Below are positions 50,218 through 58,634 of a stretch of 64,000 bases of DNA, one piece after another; within the stretch, counting starts at the first letter, position 1; each line of letters starts with the position of its first letter. A program made the position numbers and the translations under genes. The notes under the pieces are model-generated. The model was not told where the DNA came from and did not search any database. It was given only the letters and a program-made list of their open reading frames with translations. The stretch covers positions 186,001-250,000 of the forward strand of contig NZ_FTPQ01000003.1 in assembly GCF_900156435.1 (NCBI RefSeq), in the 5' to 3' direction. The DNA is from Microbacterium sp. RU1D (lineage in GTDB: Bacteria; Actinomycetota; Actinomycetes; Actinomycetales; Microbacteriaceae).

Positions 50218-50859
50218 TCACGTGAGGGCGTCGCGGCGCCAGAGCGACGCCGCGGCCGAGAGGTCGTCGGCGTAGGTGGCCAAACGCAGTGCGCGGGTGG
50301 TGAGCGCCGACGCGCGCTCGGATTCGGTGTTCTCGTAGTCGTCGGCGAGATGGGTCGAGCCGGCGGCCTGGACGCGGCAGAAGGCGGCTGCACGATCGAG
50401 GGCGACTGCGAAGTCCCCCTCGAACAGGCCGCGCAGGATGGTGTCGATGAGCTGAACGAGCTCTTCCGGCCCGGCCGGCGCGGGTGCACCGGCGACGACC
50501 GCGTCGACGGTGGACATCTCCACCCGACCCCGCTCGTACAGCAGTGCGGCCGTGGCGGCGTCGTCGTGGATCATCAGCTGCAACAGGTAGAGGCGCCACA
50601 GGGCTCCCGGCAGGGACCGGGCGGGCGAGCGAGACCAGAGCTCGGCGATGTCGTCGATGCCGTGATCATCGGTGAAGGCGACGAGCCGCTCCACCACGTC
50701 GACGCTCGGATCCGCGCGCACACGCGACAGCAGCGCCTGGGCCGTACTGTGCGCGACCCTCGACACCTCGGCGGGGTCTTCGGCCGAGAAGAGGCGGTCG
50801 AAGAGCTCGGCGGGGCGCCGGACGGGCTTGTGGAATTCGCGGGGTGAGTCGCTCATCAT
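50218..50859 (-). CDS. Conserved actinobacterial helical protein of unknown function
   Basis: 213 residues (or 212 from the second ATG). Soluble, largely alpha-helical, with an N-terminal FHKPVRRPAELFDRLFS segment recurring in actinobacterial homologues I recognise only as uncharacterised. No enzymatic motif, membrane segment or signal peptide. It stands alone between rskA and the 380-bp gap. Confidence 0.7.
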   Translation of the reverse strand: MMSDSPREFHKPVRRPAELFDRLFSAEDPAEVSRVAHSTAQALLSRVRADPSVDVVERLVAFTDDHGIDDIAELWSRSPARSLPGALWRLYLLQLMIHDDAATAALLYERGRVEMSTVDAVVAGAPAPAGPEELVQLIDTILRGLFEGDFAVALDRAAAFCRVQAAGSTHLADDYENTESERASALTTRALRLATYADDLSAAASLWRRDALT

Positions 50860-50948
50860 TCCAGGCTAGGGCGTGCCCCTGGGCGGACGGGCCGCCCCAC
50901 ACGGCCCGGACGCCCTCCCCGGGGCGAAGCCCCCGCGGTCGCGTCGAG

Positions 50949-51785
50949 TCAGGCAGTCGCGACGGCAACCACGGGTGCGGTGCTCGGGGTGCCGTCGGGC
51001 GATCCCCCGTCGGGCTCGATGGTCACGGCGATGACGTCGCCGCTGTGCATCTCGCCCTGCAGGACCGCGGTGGCCTTGCCGTCGGCATCCGGCTTGAACG
51101 TCCCCGCAGCGATCGGGGTCTCATCGCGCACGAACCACAGCTCGTAGGTCTTGCCCTCCTCGGGGGCCGGCATGCCGTCGGTGACGAGCACGCTCTGACC
51201 GGTCGAGGGTGACCAGTGCGCGGTCGCGACGGTGCCGTCGGGCATGGTCGCGGTCGCCGACTGCGCGTCGGGGGCGTCCTCGATCTGCTCGAGGGCCACG
51301 ACCGCCGGCGGCGGGGAGAAGATCTGGCTCACCGTGACGGCGCCGAAGCCGAGCACGAGCACGGCCGCGAACGAGGCCGCGAGCGTGAACCACCGGCGGG
51401 GTCCCCATCCGGATGCCGCGGATGCACCGAGCGAAACGGTCTCCCGTTCGGGAGAGACGGGCGCGGCGCCCAGGGCGGCGAAGTCTTCGTCGTCGACGGT
51501 CGGGAGGGTGCCATCGATGGATGGTTCGCGGGAGGATGAGTTCTGCGGAGGCGTCTCCTGAGGAAGCTCCGAGATGCGGGCGAAGAGCGCTTCGCGCACG
51601 GACGGCGGTGGCTCGACGGGCTGCACAGAAGCGCTGAGGGCGGCGACGACGTCGCTCGCATCGCGGACGTGGTGGTCCCAGTGCGGATTGCCCGCCAGCG
51701 CCTCCTGGTACGCGCGTTCATCCGCCTCTGACAACGCGTTCATCGCGTGTCCGACGGCGAGGTCGGCGAAATCCCTCTCGTTCAC
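50949..51785 (-). CDS. rskA: Anti-sigma-K factor
   Basis: 278 residues. The N-terminal ~90 residues are the cytoplasmic sigma-binding region, followed by an acidic linker, one membrane helix (about 133-155) and the extracytoplasmic RskA domain (VALEQIEDAPDAQSATATM, GKTYELWFVRDETPIAAGTF). It holds SigK at the membrane until cleaved. Coupled to sigK by an ATGA overlap. Confidence 0.93.
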   Translation of the reverse strand: MNERDFADLAVGHAMNALSEADERAYQEALAGNPHWDHHVRDASDVVAALSASVQPVEPPPSVREALFARISELPQETPPQNSSSREPSIDGTLPTVDDEDFAALGAAPVSPERETVSLGASAASGWGPRRWFTLAASFAAVLVLGFGAVTVSQIFSPPPAVVALEQIEDAPDAQSATATMPDGTVATAHWSPSTGQSVLVTDGMPAPEEGKTYELWFVRDETPIAAGTFKPDADGKATAVLQGEMHSGDVIAVTIEPDGGSPDGTPSTAPVVAVATA

Positions 51786-52384
51786 TTGTCCACCCCCATT
51801 TCCATCCTCAAGCGCGATAACCCATCGCGCATCCTGGTCTTGACCGTACCGAGCGGCGCCCCGACGAGGGTAGCGATCTCACTTTGGCTGTACCCACCGA
51901 AATAGGCGAGTGTGAGCGCTTCCTTCTGGGCATCGGGGAGCGCCGCCAATGCATCGACGACGCGCCGCCCTTCCATTTTCAGTTCGACTCTCTCGGAGAC
52001 GTCGTCGTAAGCGACGTCCATATCTCGAAAGCCCGCGCGCACATCGCGATCCGAGCTCGACTGCGACGACCGCACGCGGTCCACCGCTCGTCGATGCGCG
52101 ATCGTGAGAACCCACGACCTTCCCTGTCCTCTGTTCGGAGTGAAACGGGAAGCGGATTGCCAGACTTCCAGGAAGACCTCTTGCAGCACTTCCTCGCTCT
52201 GCGCGCGGTCGACGAGGACGCGCAGGATGAGTCCGAACGCCCGTGCGGAGAGAGCGTCGTAGACCTCGGCGAACGCCGCCCGGTCGCCGGCGGCGACACG
52301 CAGGAGAAGGCTTCCGATCTGGTCGACAGTTCCCGACCCATCCTCGGGCAGGTCGAAACCGTCGATCACCATGGCATCCATCAT
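51782..52384 (-). CDS. sigK: ECF RNA polymerase sigma factor, SigK type
   Basis: 200 residues. Sigma-70 region 2 (FAEVYDALSARAFGLILRVL with LQEVFLEVWQSASRF) and region 4 (LAYFGGYSQSEIATLVGAPLGTVKTRMRDGL) are intact. Either ATG 52384 or ATG 52372 could start it. Gene order sigK-rskA with a divergent fasciclin lipoprotein matches the mycobacterial SigK-MPT70/MPT83 locus. Confidence 0.94.
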   Translation of the reverse strand: MMDAMVIDGFDLPEDGSGTVDQIGSLLLRVAAGDRAAFAEVYDALSARAFGLILRVLVDRAQSEEVLQEVFLEVWQSASRFTPNRGQGRSWVLTIAHRRAVDRVRSSQSSSDRDVRAGFRDMDVAYDDVSERVELKMEGRRVVDALAALPDAQKEALTLAYFGGYSQSEIATLVGAPLGTVKTRMRDGLSRLRMEMGVDK

Positions 52385-52693
52385 TCCCTACCGACGCCGG
52401 GAGTCCCACGCACGTGCGCGCGCGTCGCGGTTGGGCTAGTGAGGGTCGGACACGGCAGGTGCACCCATACGAGGGCCGGTTCAGAAAATATTCTTGAGAA
52501 TATTTAGAACGCCCTGACCAGGAGTTTTCACCCCGAGATGGGTGCCGGTGGGCGCCCATTCGCAATATTCCGCAATCCGATCCCCGAGGGGTCCCGAAGA
52601 CCCTGTGTAAGCCGCTTCACGGCGAACCGCCCCTCGCACCGGGGTGTCCCTGACGGGTCGCAGACGCGATCCGAACGATTTCGGAGGAATGTC
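52385..52693. other. Divergent regulatory region sigK / fasciclin gene
   Basis: 309 bp without a gene between divergently transcribed sigK and the fasciclin lipoprotein. It contains an AT-rich inverted repeat (52486-52505) in otherwise GC-rich DNA. ECF-type promoters are expected on both sides, but I cannot place them with confidence. Confidence 0.6.
52486..52505. promoter_or_regulatory. AT-rich palindrome, candidate operator
   Basis: AAATATTCT, TG, AGAATATTT: 9-bp perfect arms with a 2-bp spacer, located 101 bp upstream of sigK and 188 bp upstream of the fasciclin gene. Symmetry and AT content suggest a dimeric regulator site. Confidence 0.55.
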
Positions 52694-53371
52694 ATGCTCA
52701 CCAACAAGAAGCCTGTCGTCGCCGGTCTCGCCCTCGTTCTGGGTTCGGCCTTCGCTCTCACCGCATGTTCGGATGGCACCACCTCGGGCAGCACCACCGA
52801 GGAGAGCAGCTCCATGGCTCCCTCCATGGCCGCTTCGCCTTCCGCGTCGGCGTCGTCGTCGATGATGGACCCCGCCGCCAACCTCGTGGGCCCCGGTTGC
52901 GCCGACTACGCCGCCGCCGTTCCCTCGGGCGCCGGTTCGGTCGAGGGCATGGCCGCTGACCCGGTCGCCGTCGCCGCCTCGAACAACCCGCTCCTCACCA
53001 CGCTCACCGCGGCGGTCAGCGGCCAGCTGAACCCCAACGTGAACCTGGTGGACACCCTCAACGGTGGCGAATTCACGGTCTTCGCTCCGGTCGACGACGC
53101 GTTCGCCAAGATCGACGCCGCCACGATCGAATCGCTGAAGACCGACACCGACACGCTGACCAAGATCCTCACGTACCACGTGGTCCCCGGCCAGATCGCC
53201 CCGGACGAGATCGAGGGAACGCACGCCACGGTCGAGGGCCAGGACCTCACCGTCGCCGGCTCGGGTGACTCGATCACCGTCAACGACTCGACCAACGTCA
53301 TCTGCGGTGGCGTCCAGACCGCCAACGCGACCGTGTACCTCATCGACTCGGTGCTGATGCCCCCGATGTAA
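52694..53371 (+). CDS. Fasciclin-domain lipoprotein (MPT70/MPT83-like)
   Basis: 225 residues with GGAGGA 5 nt before ATG 52694. The lipoprotein signal ends ALTAC, followed by a Ser/Thr/Met-rich linker and one FAS1 domain (about 85-225) containing the H1 box ([14 protein letters not shown]), YH ([10 protein letters not shown]) and H2 ([15 protein letters not shown]). Surface-exposed, probably adhesive or a SigK target. Confidence 0.95.
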   Translation: MLTNKKPVVAGLALVLGSAFALTACSDGTTSGSTTEESSSMAPSMAASPSASASSSMMDPAANLVGPGCADYAAAVPSGAGSVEGMAADPVAVAASNNPLLTTLTAAVSGQLNPNVNLVDTLNGGEFTVFAPVDDAFAKIDAATIESLKTDTDTLTKILTYHVVPGQIAPDEIEGTHATVEGQDLTVAGSGDSITVNDSTNVICGGVQTANATVYLIDSVLMPPM

Positions 53372-53390
53372 GTCCTCGGAGCGTGAGTGA

Positions 53391-53765
53391 TCACGCTTCC
53401 GACCGATCGATGACCGATCGGACCTGACGGCGAGCGCCGGACCCCAGGCGAGGGGGTCCGGCGCTCGCTTTCGTTCGTTCTTCAGTCTTCTTCCAGAGAA
53501 CGGACGATCTCGGTCTGCACGAGACGGGCCGCCGAGGGAAAACTCCGTCGGCTTCACTCGACCCCATCCCGGGTTCGAGGTCGCGCGCCACGGCCCACTC
53601 GCCGGTCGCACCCGCCTCGAAGTCGATGGATGCCGCGGGGGCGGCGGTTCCCACGCATCCGGTGAGTGTCAGCAGGACCACCGACGTCACGGCGGCGAGC
53701 AGGTGTCGAGGACGGAACGCGCGCGCTCGGAGTGTCCCCGACCCTCGTCGTCGTCGGCGCCGCAA
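53391..53765 (-). pseudogene. Lipoprotein N-terminus-like reading frame
   Basis: A 124-codon frame whose N-terminal half looks like a lipoprotein signal (RPRHLLAAVTSVVLLTLTGC), while the C-terminal half is Arg-rich and runs antisense through the fasciclin terminator. It overlaps the permease remnant on the other strand. Best read as the broken start of a lipoprotein gene, possibly the lost siderophore-binding protein; it may also be chance. Confidence 0.35.
53430..53468 (+). terminator. Intrinsic terminator after the fasciclin gene
   Basis: 16-bp perfect stem (53430-53445 with 53453-53468), 7-nt loop, then the T-rich tail TTTCGTTCGTTCTTC. Confidence 0.9.
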
Positions 53766-54031
53766 TAACGCTGCTGTGCGCGACGGCCACCTCCGCCGCG
53801 GGACCCCTCGCCTTCATCGGACTGCTCGTCGCCCACCTCGTACGAGGACTCATCGGCGTCGACGTGCGTTCCTCCCTTCCCCTGGCCGCCGTGAGCGGCG
53901 CCGCGCTCGCTCTCGCGAGCGACATCCTCGGGCGGGTCATCGCTCCTCCCGGCGAGATCGAGGCGGAGATCGTCGCGGCGTTCCTGGGCGCTCCGCTGCT
54001 GCTGTGGCTCGTCATCCGGAAGGCGTCGTGA
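53717..54031 (+). pseudogene. Remnant of FecCD-type siderophore ABC permease 1 (C-terminus)
   Basis: About 100 codons from RALGVSPTLVVVG to WLVIRKAS match the C-terminal third of FecCD permeases: SAAGPLAFIGLLVAHLVRGLIG, LASDILGRVIAPPGEIEAEI and FLGAPLLLWLV. The preceding two-thirds is missing. The stop overlaps GTG 54028 of the next remnant, as the intact operon would have. Confidence 0.8.
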
Positions 54032-54207
54032 CCGCCAACGTGGCCGTCGCGCGACGCGGGTCGGCACTGACCGGCGCGACCGTCCTCGTCGTCGCCGACG
54101 TGGTCGCGCAGCGCGCCCTCGCGCCCCTGCAGATCCCGGTGGGGCTGCTCACCGGCGTCGTCGGCGGGGCGTACCTCTTCTGGATCGTCACCCGCTCACG
54201 CCGATGA
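54028..54207 (+). pseudogene. Remnant of FecCD-type permease 2, internally deleted
   Basis: 59 codons starting on the coupled GTG. After about 10 N-terminal residues the sequence jumps to a FecCD C-terminus: LVVADVVAQRALAPLQIPVG and LLTGVVGGAYLFWIV. The original start is kept but about 270 codons are gone. Confidence 0.75.
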
Positions 54208-54247
54208 GCACGCCGGGGGCGGGCGTCCCGGTAGGCTGGAGGCATCA

Positions 54248-54320
54248 GGGCCTGTAGCTCAGTTGGCAGAGCATCGGACTTTTAATCCGCGGGTCGAGGG
54301 TTCGAGCCCCTCCGGGCCCA
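54248..54320 (+). tRNA. tRNA-Lys (anticodon TTT)
   Basis: 73-nt cloverleaf. Acceptor strands GGGCCTG and CGGGCCC pair; the anticodon stem CGGA/TCCG encloses CTTTTAA, giving anticodon TTT; the T arm has GGTTCGAGCCC. CCA is not encoded. It marks the left side of the fructan cluster. Confidence 0.96.
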
Positions 54321-54827
54321 CAGTTGTGGCGGCTACTCGAAGCGTCCTGCAAGGCGATGTTTCTGCTCCCCTGACCTCTTCAGCTTCCACATAGGCGCGC
54401 CGGTGCAGCCCCTAATCCATAGGTCGATGAACCTTGTCGCTGGCGTTCCCGTAGGCCGCGCCTGGTCGACTTTCTTCAGCTCCGGCTAGAACGACGCGAT
54501 CGACGGGTTACGCCTTGTCGGGAACACCTGCCCGCGGGTGGAAGATCGGAGGCTTTCCGCGGGCGCACGGGCTGAGGAAGCCGACTGCGGGGTCTGGTGC
54601 CGTCGAGGCACCCAACGAGGGCGGGAACGGTCTCGTTGTGCCATCGAGGGACATCCCCTGTCCCCTTCGGTCAGCCAGCGGAGTGGTGGAGCGGGGTCGT
54701 GCCGTGACGATATCGAGTGGTGTGATTAACCGATTGACCTTAGCGCTCGGCCCCTGCTATCGTCCTGAGTAACCGATTAACCATGCCGGGTTCATCGGAT
54801 ACGAGGTCTCGTTGAGGAGTCATCCAT
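54321..54827. other. Intergenic region between tRNA-Lys and the fructan cluster
   Basis: 507 bp. Base composition is visibly less GC-rich than the flanks and no reading frame looks genuine; the longest (54515-54772) lacks any recognisable feature. The last 100 bp hold the fructan-operon promoter and operators. No integrase or copy of the tRNA 3' end is visible. Confidence 0.6.
54726..54780 (+). promoter_or_regulatory. Fructan-operon promoter flanked by two LacI-type operators
   Basis: Operator 1 TTAACCGATTGA (54726-54737) and operator 2 GTAACCGATTAA (54769-54780) share the core TAACCGATT with the central CG of LacI-family sites. Between them lie TTGACC (54734-54739) and TATCGT (54758-54763) with an 18-bp spacer. 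Operator centres are 43 bp apart, about four helical turns, so both could bind on the same face and block RNA polymerase. Confidence 0.8.
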
Positions 54828-56294
54828 ATGGACCAAAGAGGGTTCTTCCAACCGTCCGGAGCCTGGGTCGGTGATGTCATCCCGTGGCAAGAAGACGGCA
54901 GGTTCCACCTCTTCTACCTGCACGAGTCGCGTCGCACCCCCAAGATCGGCATGCCGTGGCACCGGGTCGTCACCGACGACCTCGTCAGCTTCACCGAATC
55001 CGGCCCGGCCTTGGCCTCCGGCGGACCCGATGCCGACGACTTCAACGTCTACACAGGAAGCGTCGTCGTGGCCGACGGCATCCACCACGTCTTCTACACC
55101 GGACAGAATCCGGACGTCCTCGGGAACGACGGGCTCCCCCTCCAGCTCGTACTGCACGCGACGAGCACGGACGGTATGCGTACCTGGGAACGTCATCCGG
55201 AAGACACGTTCGGTGCCACAGCGGGTTACGAGACCGCCGATTGGCGCGACCCCTTCGTGTTCCGTGACGAGGAAGCCGGGCTGTGGCGCATGCTCGTGAC
55301 CGCCCGTCACGCGCACGGCCCGGAGCGCCGCCGCGGTGTCATCGCGCAGTGCGTCTCATACGACCTCCGGTCCTGGGAGCCGGCCGATCCGTTCTGGGAT
55401 CCTCGGCGTTATCTCGCGCACGAATGCCCGGAAGTGTTCGAATGGAACGGGTGGTGGTACCTGGTCTACTCCGAATTCAGCGAGTCCTTCACCACGCGCT
55501 ACCGCGTCTCGCGCAGCCTGCACGGCCCCTGGAGGGTGCCCGAGAACGACACCCTCGACGGGCGCGCGTACTACGCGGCGAAATCGGCCGCCCGCAACGG
55601 ACGCCGCTTCTTCTTCGGGTGGATCTCCTCGCGGGAGGGCTCCACCGACGACGGCGATTGGCAGTGGGCCGGTACTCTCTCCGTCCTGGAGGCAGAGCAG
55701 AATTCCGACGGGACCCTGCGTTTCCACCCTCCACGGGAGCTACTCCAGACCTTCGATCGCGGCGTCGGAGGACTGGCATCCACGACCGTTCTGTCCGCAC
55801 CTGACGGATATTCCGACCTCGTTCTCCCGGGGACCGCGCCCACCACCTTCCGCGCCCAGGCGGAGTTCGACATCGCCCCGGACACCACCGAATGCGGGCT
55901 CCTGCTGCGGGCGAGCGCCGACGGTGACGAGGCTTACGTACTGCGCCTCGAACCCCGCCGCAACCGCCTCGTTTTCGATCGCTGGCCGCGCCGTCGCACC
56001 GGCGGTGAGCAGTGGCAGATCTCGGGCGACGTCCCGTTCGCCATCGAGCTCGAACGTCCCGTGCGCCTGGAGCCCGGCCGGCATCGGCTCGACGTCGTCG
56101 TCGACGACGACCTGTGCGTGGCGACCGTCGACGGTGCCGTGACGCTCAGTACACGGCTCTACGACCGCGCCGAGGGAGCGGTCGGCGCCTTCGTCGGGGA
56201 GGGGACCGTCACCGTCCTCGAACTCGACGTGTCCGCGCGGACCCCCGACGTCATCGACCCCCTGCGCGACGACCTCCTGGTCGCGTCCTCCTGA
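54828..56294 (+). CDS. Divergent cytoplasmic GH32 protein (possible difructose anhydride hydrolase)
   Basis: 488 residues. Five-bladed beta-propeller of the GH32 type (about 1-310) plus a C-terminal beta-sandwich (about 330-475). Candidate catalytic residues are D16 (GAWVGDVIPW, replacing WMNDPNG), D141 (DWRDPFVF) and E199 (HECPEVFEW). There is no signal peptide. First gene of the LacI-controlled cluster. Since the cluster also encodes a levan-fructotransferase-like enzyme, hydrolysis of imported difructose anhydride IV is a reasonable inference, not shown. Confidence 0.8.
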   Translation: MDQRGFFQPSGAWVGDVIPWQEDGRFHLFYLHESRRTPKIGMPWHRVVTDDLVSFTESGPALASGGPDADDFNVYTGSVVVADGIHHVFYTGQNPDVLGNDGLPLQLVLHATSTDGMRTWERHPEDTFGATAGYETADWRDPFVFRDEEAGLWRMLVTARHAHGPERRRGVIAQCVSYDLRSWEPADPFWDPRRYLAHECPEVFEWNGWWYLVYSEFSESFTTRYRVSRSLHGPWRVPENDTLDGRAYYAAKSAARNGRRFFFGWISSREGSTDDGDWQWAGTLSVLEAEQNSDGTLRFHPPRELLQTFDRGVGGLASTTVLSAPDGYSDLVLPGTAPTTFRAQAEFDIAPDTTECGLLLRASADGDEAYVLRLEPRRNRLVFDRWPRRRTGGEQWQISGDVPFAIELERPVRLEPGRHRLDVVVDDDLCVATVDGAVTLSTRLYDRAEGAVGAFVGEGTVTVLELDVSARTPDVIDPLRDDLLVASS

Positions 56295-56344
56295 TTCGTT
56301 CTTTTTCTCCCCACCACCCGAACCACACATCAACGGAGATTCCT

Positions 56345-57682
56345 ATGGTTAACCTCACACGCACGGCATCCTGGGTCGCCCTCGCTGCTGCCGTTGCCCT
56401 CGTTCTGTCGGGCTGCGGCGCTTCCAGCGGCGGCGCGGACCCGACCGACGTTCACCCCGAGGGGGAGATCAAACCCCGCGAGATCTCGTGGCTGCTGTCG
56501 CGTCCGGCCGACGGCGGCGTGATCACCGCGATGCAAAAGATCGCCGACGAATACGCCGCCGACCACCCGGGCTTCTCGCTGAACCTCATCACGACGCCCG
56601 ATCGCCCAAGCTACATCCAGAAGTACGAGACTCTGGCCGCAGCGAACAAGCTGCCTGAACTCTTCGACACGGATGCCACCCCGTTCGCTCAGAAGCTCGC
56701 ACAGCAGGGTCGGATGATCGACGTGGACGCACTGCTGAAGGACCTCGGCCTCGCCGACACCTACCGCGAAGCTGCTCTGAACTACCAGCGCTTCGACGAC
56801 GGCTCGCTGTACATGGTGCCCTTCGAGTTCCAGCTCGAGTTCTTCTGGTACAACCGTGATCTCCTCTCGCAGGCCGGGGTCACGGTTCCGGCCACTCTCG
56901 ACGACTTCGCGCCGATGTGTCAGGCGCTTCGCGCGAAGGGCATCACCCCGATCGCGCTGGACGGCGCTGACGGATGGCCGCTCGAGCGGTACATGGCGTA
57001 CTACCCGTTCCGCCAGGTCGGCCCCGAGTACGTGCAGAAGCTCAAGACCGGGGAAGCGAAGTTCTCAGACGCCCCCGGCCTCGCCGCGGCCGAGTGGCTG
57101 TCCGGGCTGGGTAAGGCCGGCTGCTTCCAGGAGGGCTTCTCCTCCACCGGATACGCCGACGCGCAGGCGCAGTTCACGTCCGGCAAAGCGGCCGTGTACA
57201 ACATCGGCACGTGGGAACTCGGAAACCTCGCGACCGACAAGCTCGACGCGGGCGTCCGCGACAAGGTCGACTATTTCACGCTACCGACGCTCCCCGGGGC
57301 GGTCACGGCCGACAACGAGTACGTCACCCCCTCCGGAATCGGGATGGCCGTGAACACCGCCACGTACGACCCCCTGGTCCGGGACTTCCTGAAGTTCGCG
57401 CTCGAGCGCTACCCGGCCGAGGTCGCCGCATCCGGCGCGCTCTCGCCGACCACCGATGTCCAGACCGCGATCCCGTCCAACGCGACGCCTCTGTACGACC
57501 GGGCGATCGCGCAATCCGGCGACGTGGGAACCAAGATTGCAATGCCGTGGGACACGCAGCTGGACCCCGCCACGAACACGCGTCTCCAGCAGGAGCTGAC
57601 CCTGCTGGTCCAGGGCGACATCACGCCCGACGAGTTCGTGGGGACGATGGATGCCGCCTTGAAGGAGAACGTCGGTGGCTGA
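56345..57682 (+). CDS. Carbohydrate ABC importer, substrate-binding lipoprotein
   Basis: 445 residues from ATG 56345. The lipoprotein signal ends LVLSGC (C23). The mature protein has the cluster B (MalE/UgpB-like) fold, with ISWLLSRPADGGVITAMQKI near the start and YMVPFEFQLEFFWYNRDLL. It overlaps the first permease by 8 bp. The ligand is probably a small fructan or difructose anhydride, inferred from context. Confidence 0.93.
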   Translation: MVNLTRTASWVALAAAVALVLSGCGASSGGADPTDVHPEGEIKPREISWLLSRPADGGVITAMQKIADEYAADHPGFSLNLITTPDRPSYIQKYETLAAANKLPELFDTDATPFAQKLAQQGRMIDVDALLKDLGLADTYREAALNYQRFDDGSLYMVPFEFQLEFFWYNRDLLSQAGVTVPATLDDFAPMCQALRAKGITPIALDGADGWPLERYMAYYPFRQVGPEYVQKLKTGEAKFSDAPGLAAAEWLSGLGKAGCFQEGFSSTGYADAQAQFTSGKAAVYNIGTWELGNLATDKLDAGVRDKVDYFTLPTLPGAVTADNEYVTPSGIGMAVNTATYDPLVRDFLKFALERYPAEVAASGALSPTTDVQTAIPSNATPLYDRAIAQSGDVGTKIAMPWDTQLDPATNTRLQQELTLLVQGDITPDEFVGTMDAALKENVGG

Positions 57683-58634
57683 TGTCCTGACGTCCGGCCG
57701 GCCCCGGGTGACCGGGGCCGGCCGGCCCACCCGTCGTCGGCCCATGAGCACCTCGATGCTTCCCCGCCGGTCCGGGCTGGCCGTGGCCGTCTTCCTCGTG
57801 CCTCCGCTGCTCCTGTACGGGGCCGCCGTTCTGCTGCCGATCGTGCAGTCGCTCGTGCTGAGCCTCTTCTCGTGGGATGGCATTACCCGTCTCACCTTCG
57901 TGGGCCTGGACAACTACGTGAAAATGTTCACCCGCGACGACGTCTTCTGGACCGCGTTCGGCAACGCGCTGGGCTACCTCGCCATCTGCCTCGTCCTGCA
58001 GCTCGGTGGAGCCCTCGCCGTCGCGGGTCTCCTCACCGCGCTTCCCCGCGCACGTGAGCTCGTGAAGACGCTGTACCTGCTGCCCGCCGTGATCTCCACG
58101 GTGGCCATCGCGTTCCTGTTCCTCCGGATCTACTCGCTCGAACCGGTGGGCCTGATCAACCAGCTGCTCGCCTTCGTCGGCCTCGACGGACTTCAGACCG
58201 CCTGGTTGTCGAACCTTCAGACGGTGCTGGCCGCCGTGTCCATTCCCGAGGGGTGGCGCTTCACGGGCCTCTACATGCTCATCATCTACGCGGCACTGAT
58301 CGCCGTGCCGAGGGAGCTCGAGGAGGCCGCGCGGCTGGACGGCGCATCGTGGTGGCAGACGTTCTGGCGCATCCGGTTCCCCTACATCCGTCCCGTCTGG
58401 ATCACCACGACCGTGATGGCGACCACCTTCGCGCTGCGCGGATTCGATATCCCGTACCTCCTCACGAACGGTGGTCCGGGGCAGGCATCCGAGCTCCTCA
58501 CGACCTATATGTACAAGACCGCTTTCGTGCACACCGATTACGGCTATGCCAGCGCACTCTCCGTCTTCATCGTGGTGGAATGCCTCGTCGCGGTCGGTCT
58601 CATCTTCCTGCTCCTCCGTCGAAAGGACGCGTGA
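57675..58634 (+). CDS. Carbohydrate ABC importer permease 1 (MalF/UgpA-like)
   Basis: 319 residues from GTG 57675. Six membrane helices after a cytoplasmic N-terminus of about 30 residues. The EAA motif is EEAARLDGASWWQTFWRIRFP, which contacts the ATPase. No ATPase gene is in the cluster. Confidence 0.95.
   Translation: MADVLTSGRPRVTGAGRPTRRRPMSTSMLPRRSGLAVAVFLVPPLLLYGAAVLLPIVQSLVLSLFSWDGITRLTFVGLDNYVKMFTRDDVFWTAFGNALGYLAICLVLQLGGALAVAGLLTALPRARELVKTLYLLPAVISTVAIAFLFLRIYSLEPVGLINQLLAFVGLDGLQTAWLSNLQTVLAAVSIPEGWRFTGLYMLIIYAALIAVPRELEEAARLDGASWWQTFWRIRFPYIRPVWITTTVMATTFALRGFDIPYLLTNGGPGQASELLTTYMYKTAFVHTDYGYASALSVFIVVECLVAVGLIFLLLRRKDA

Noticed and set aside
54515..54772. 85-codon frame between tRNA-Lys and the fructan cluster
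   Set aside because: Runs through the promoter and first operator, with no domain or ribosome binding site.
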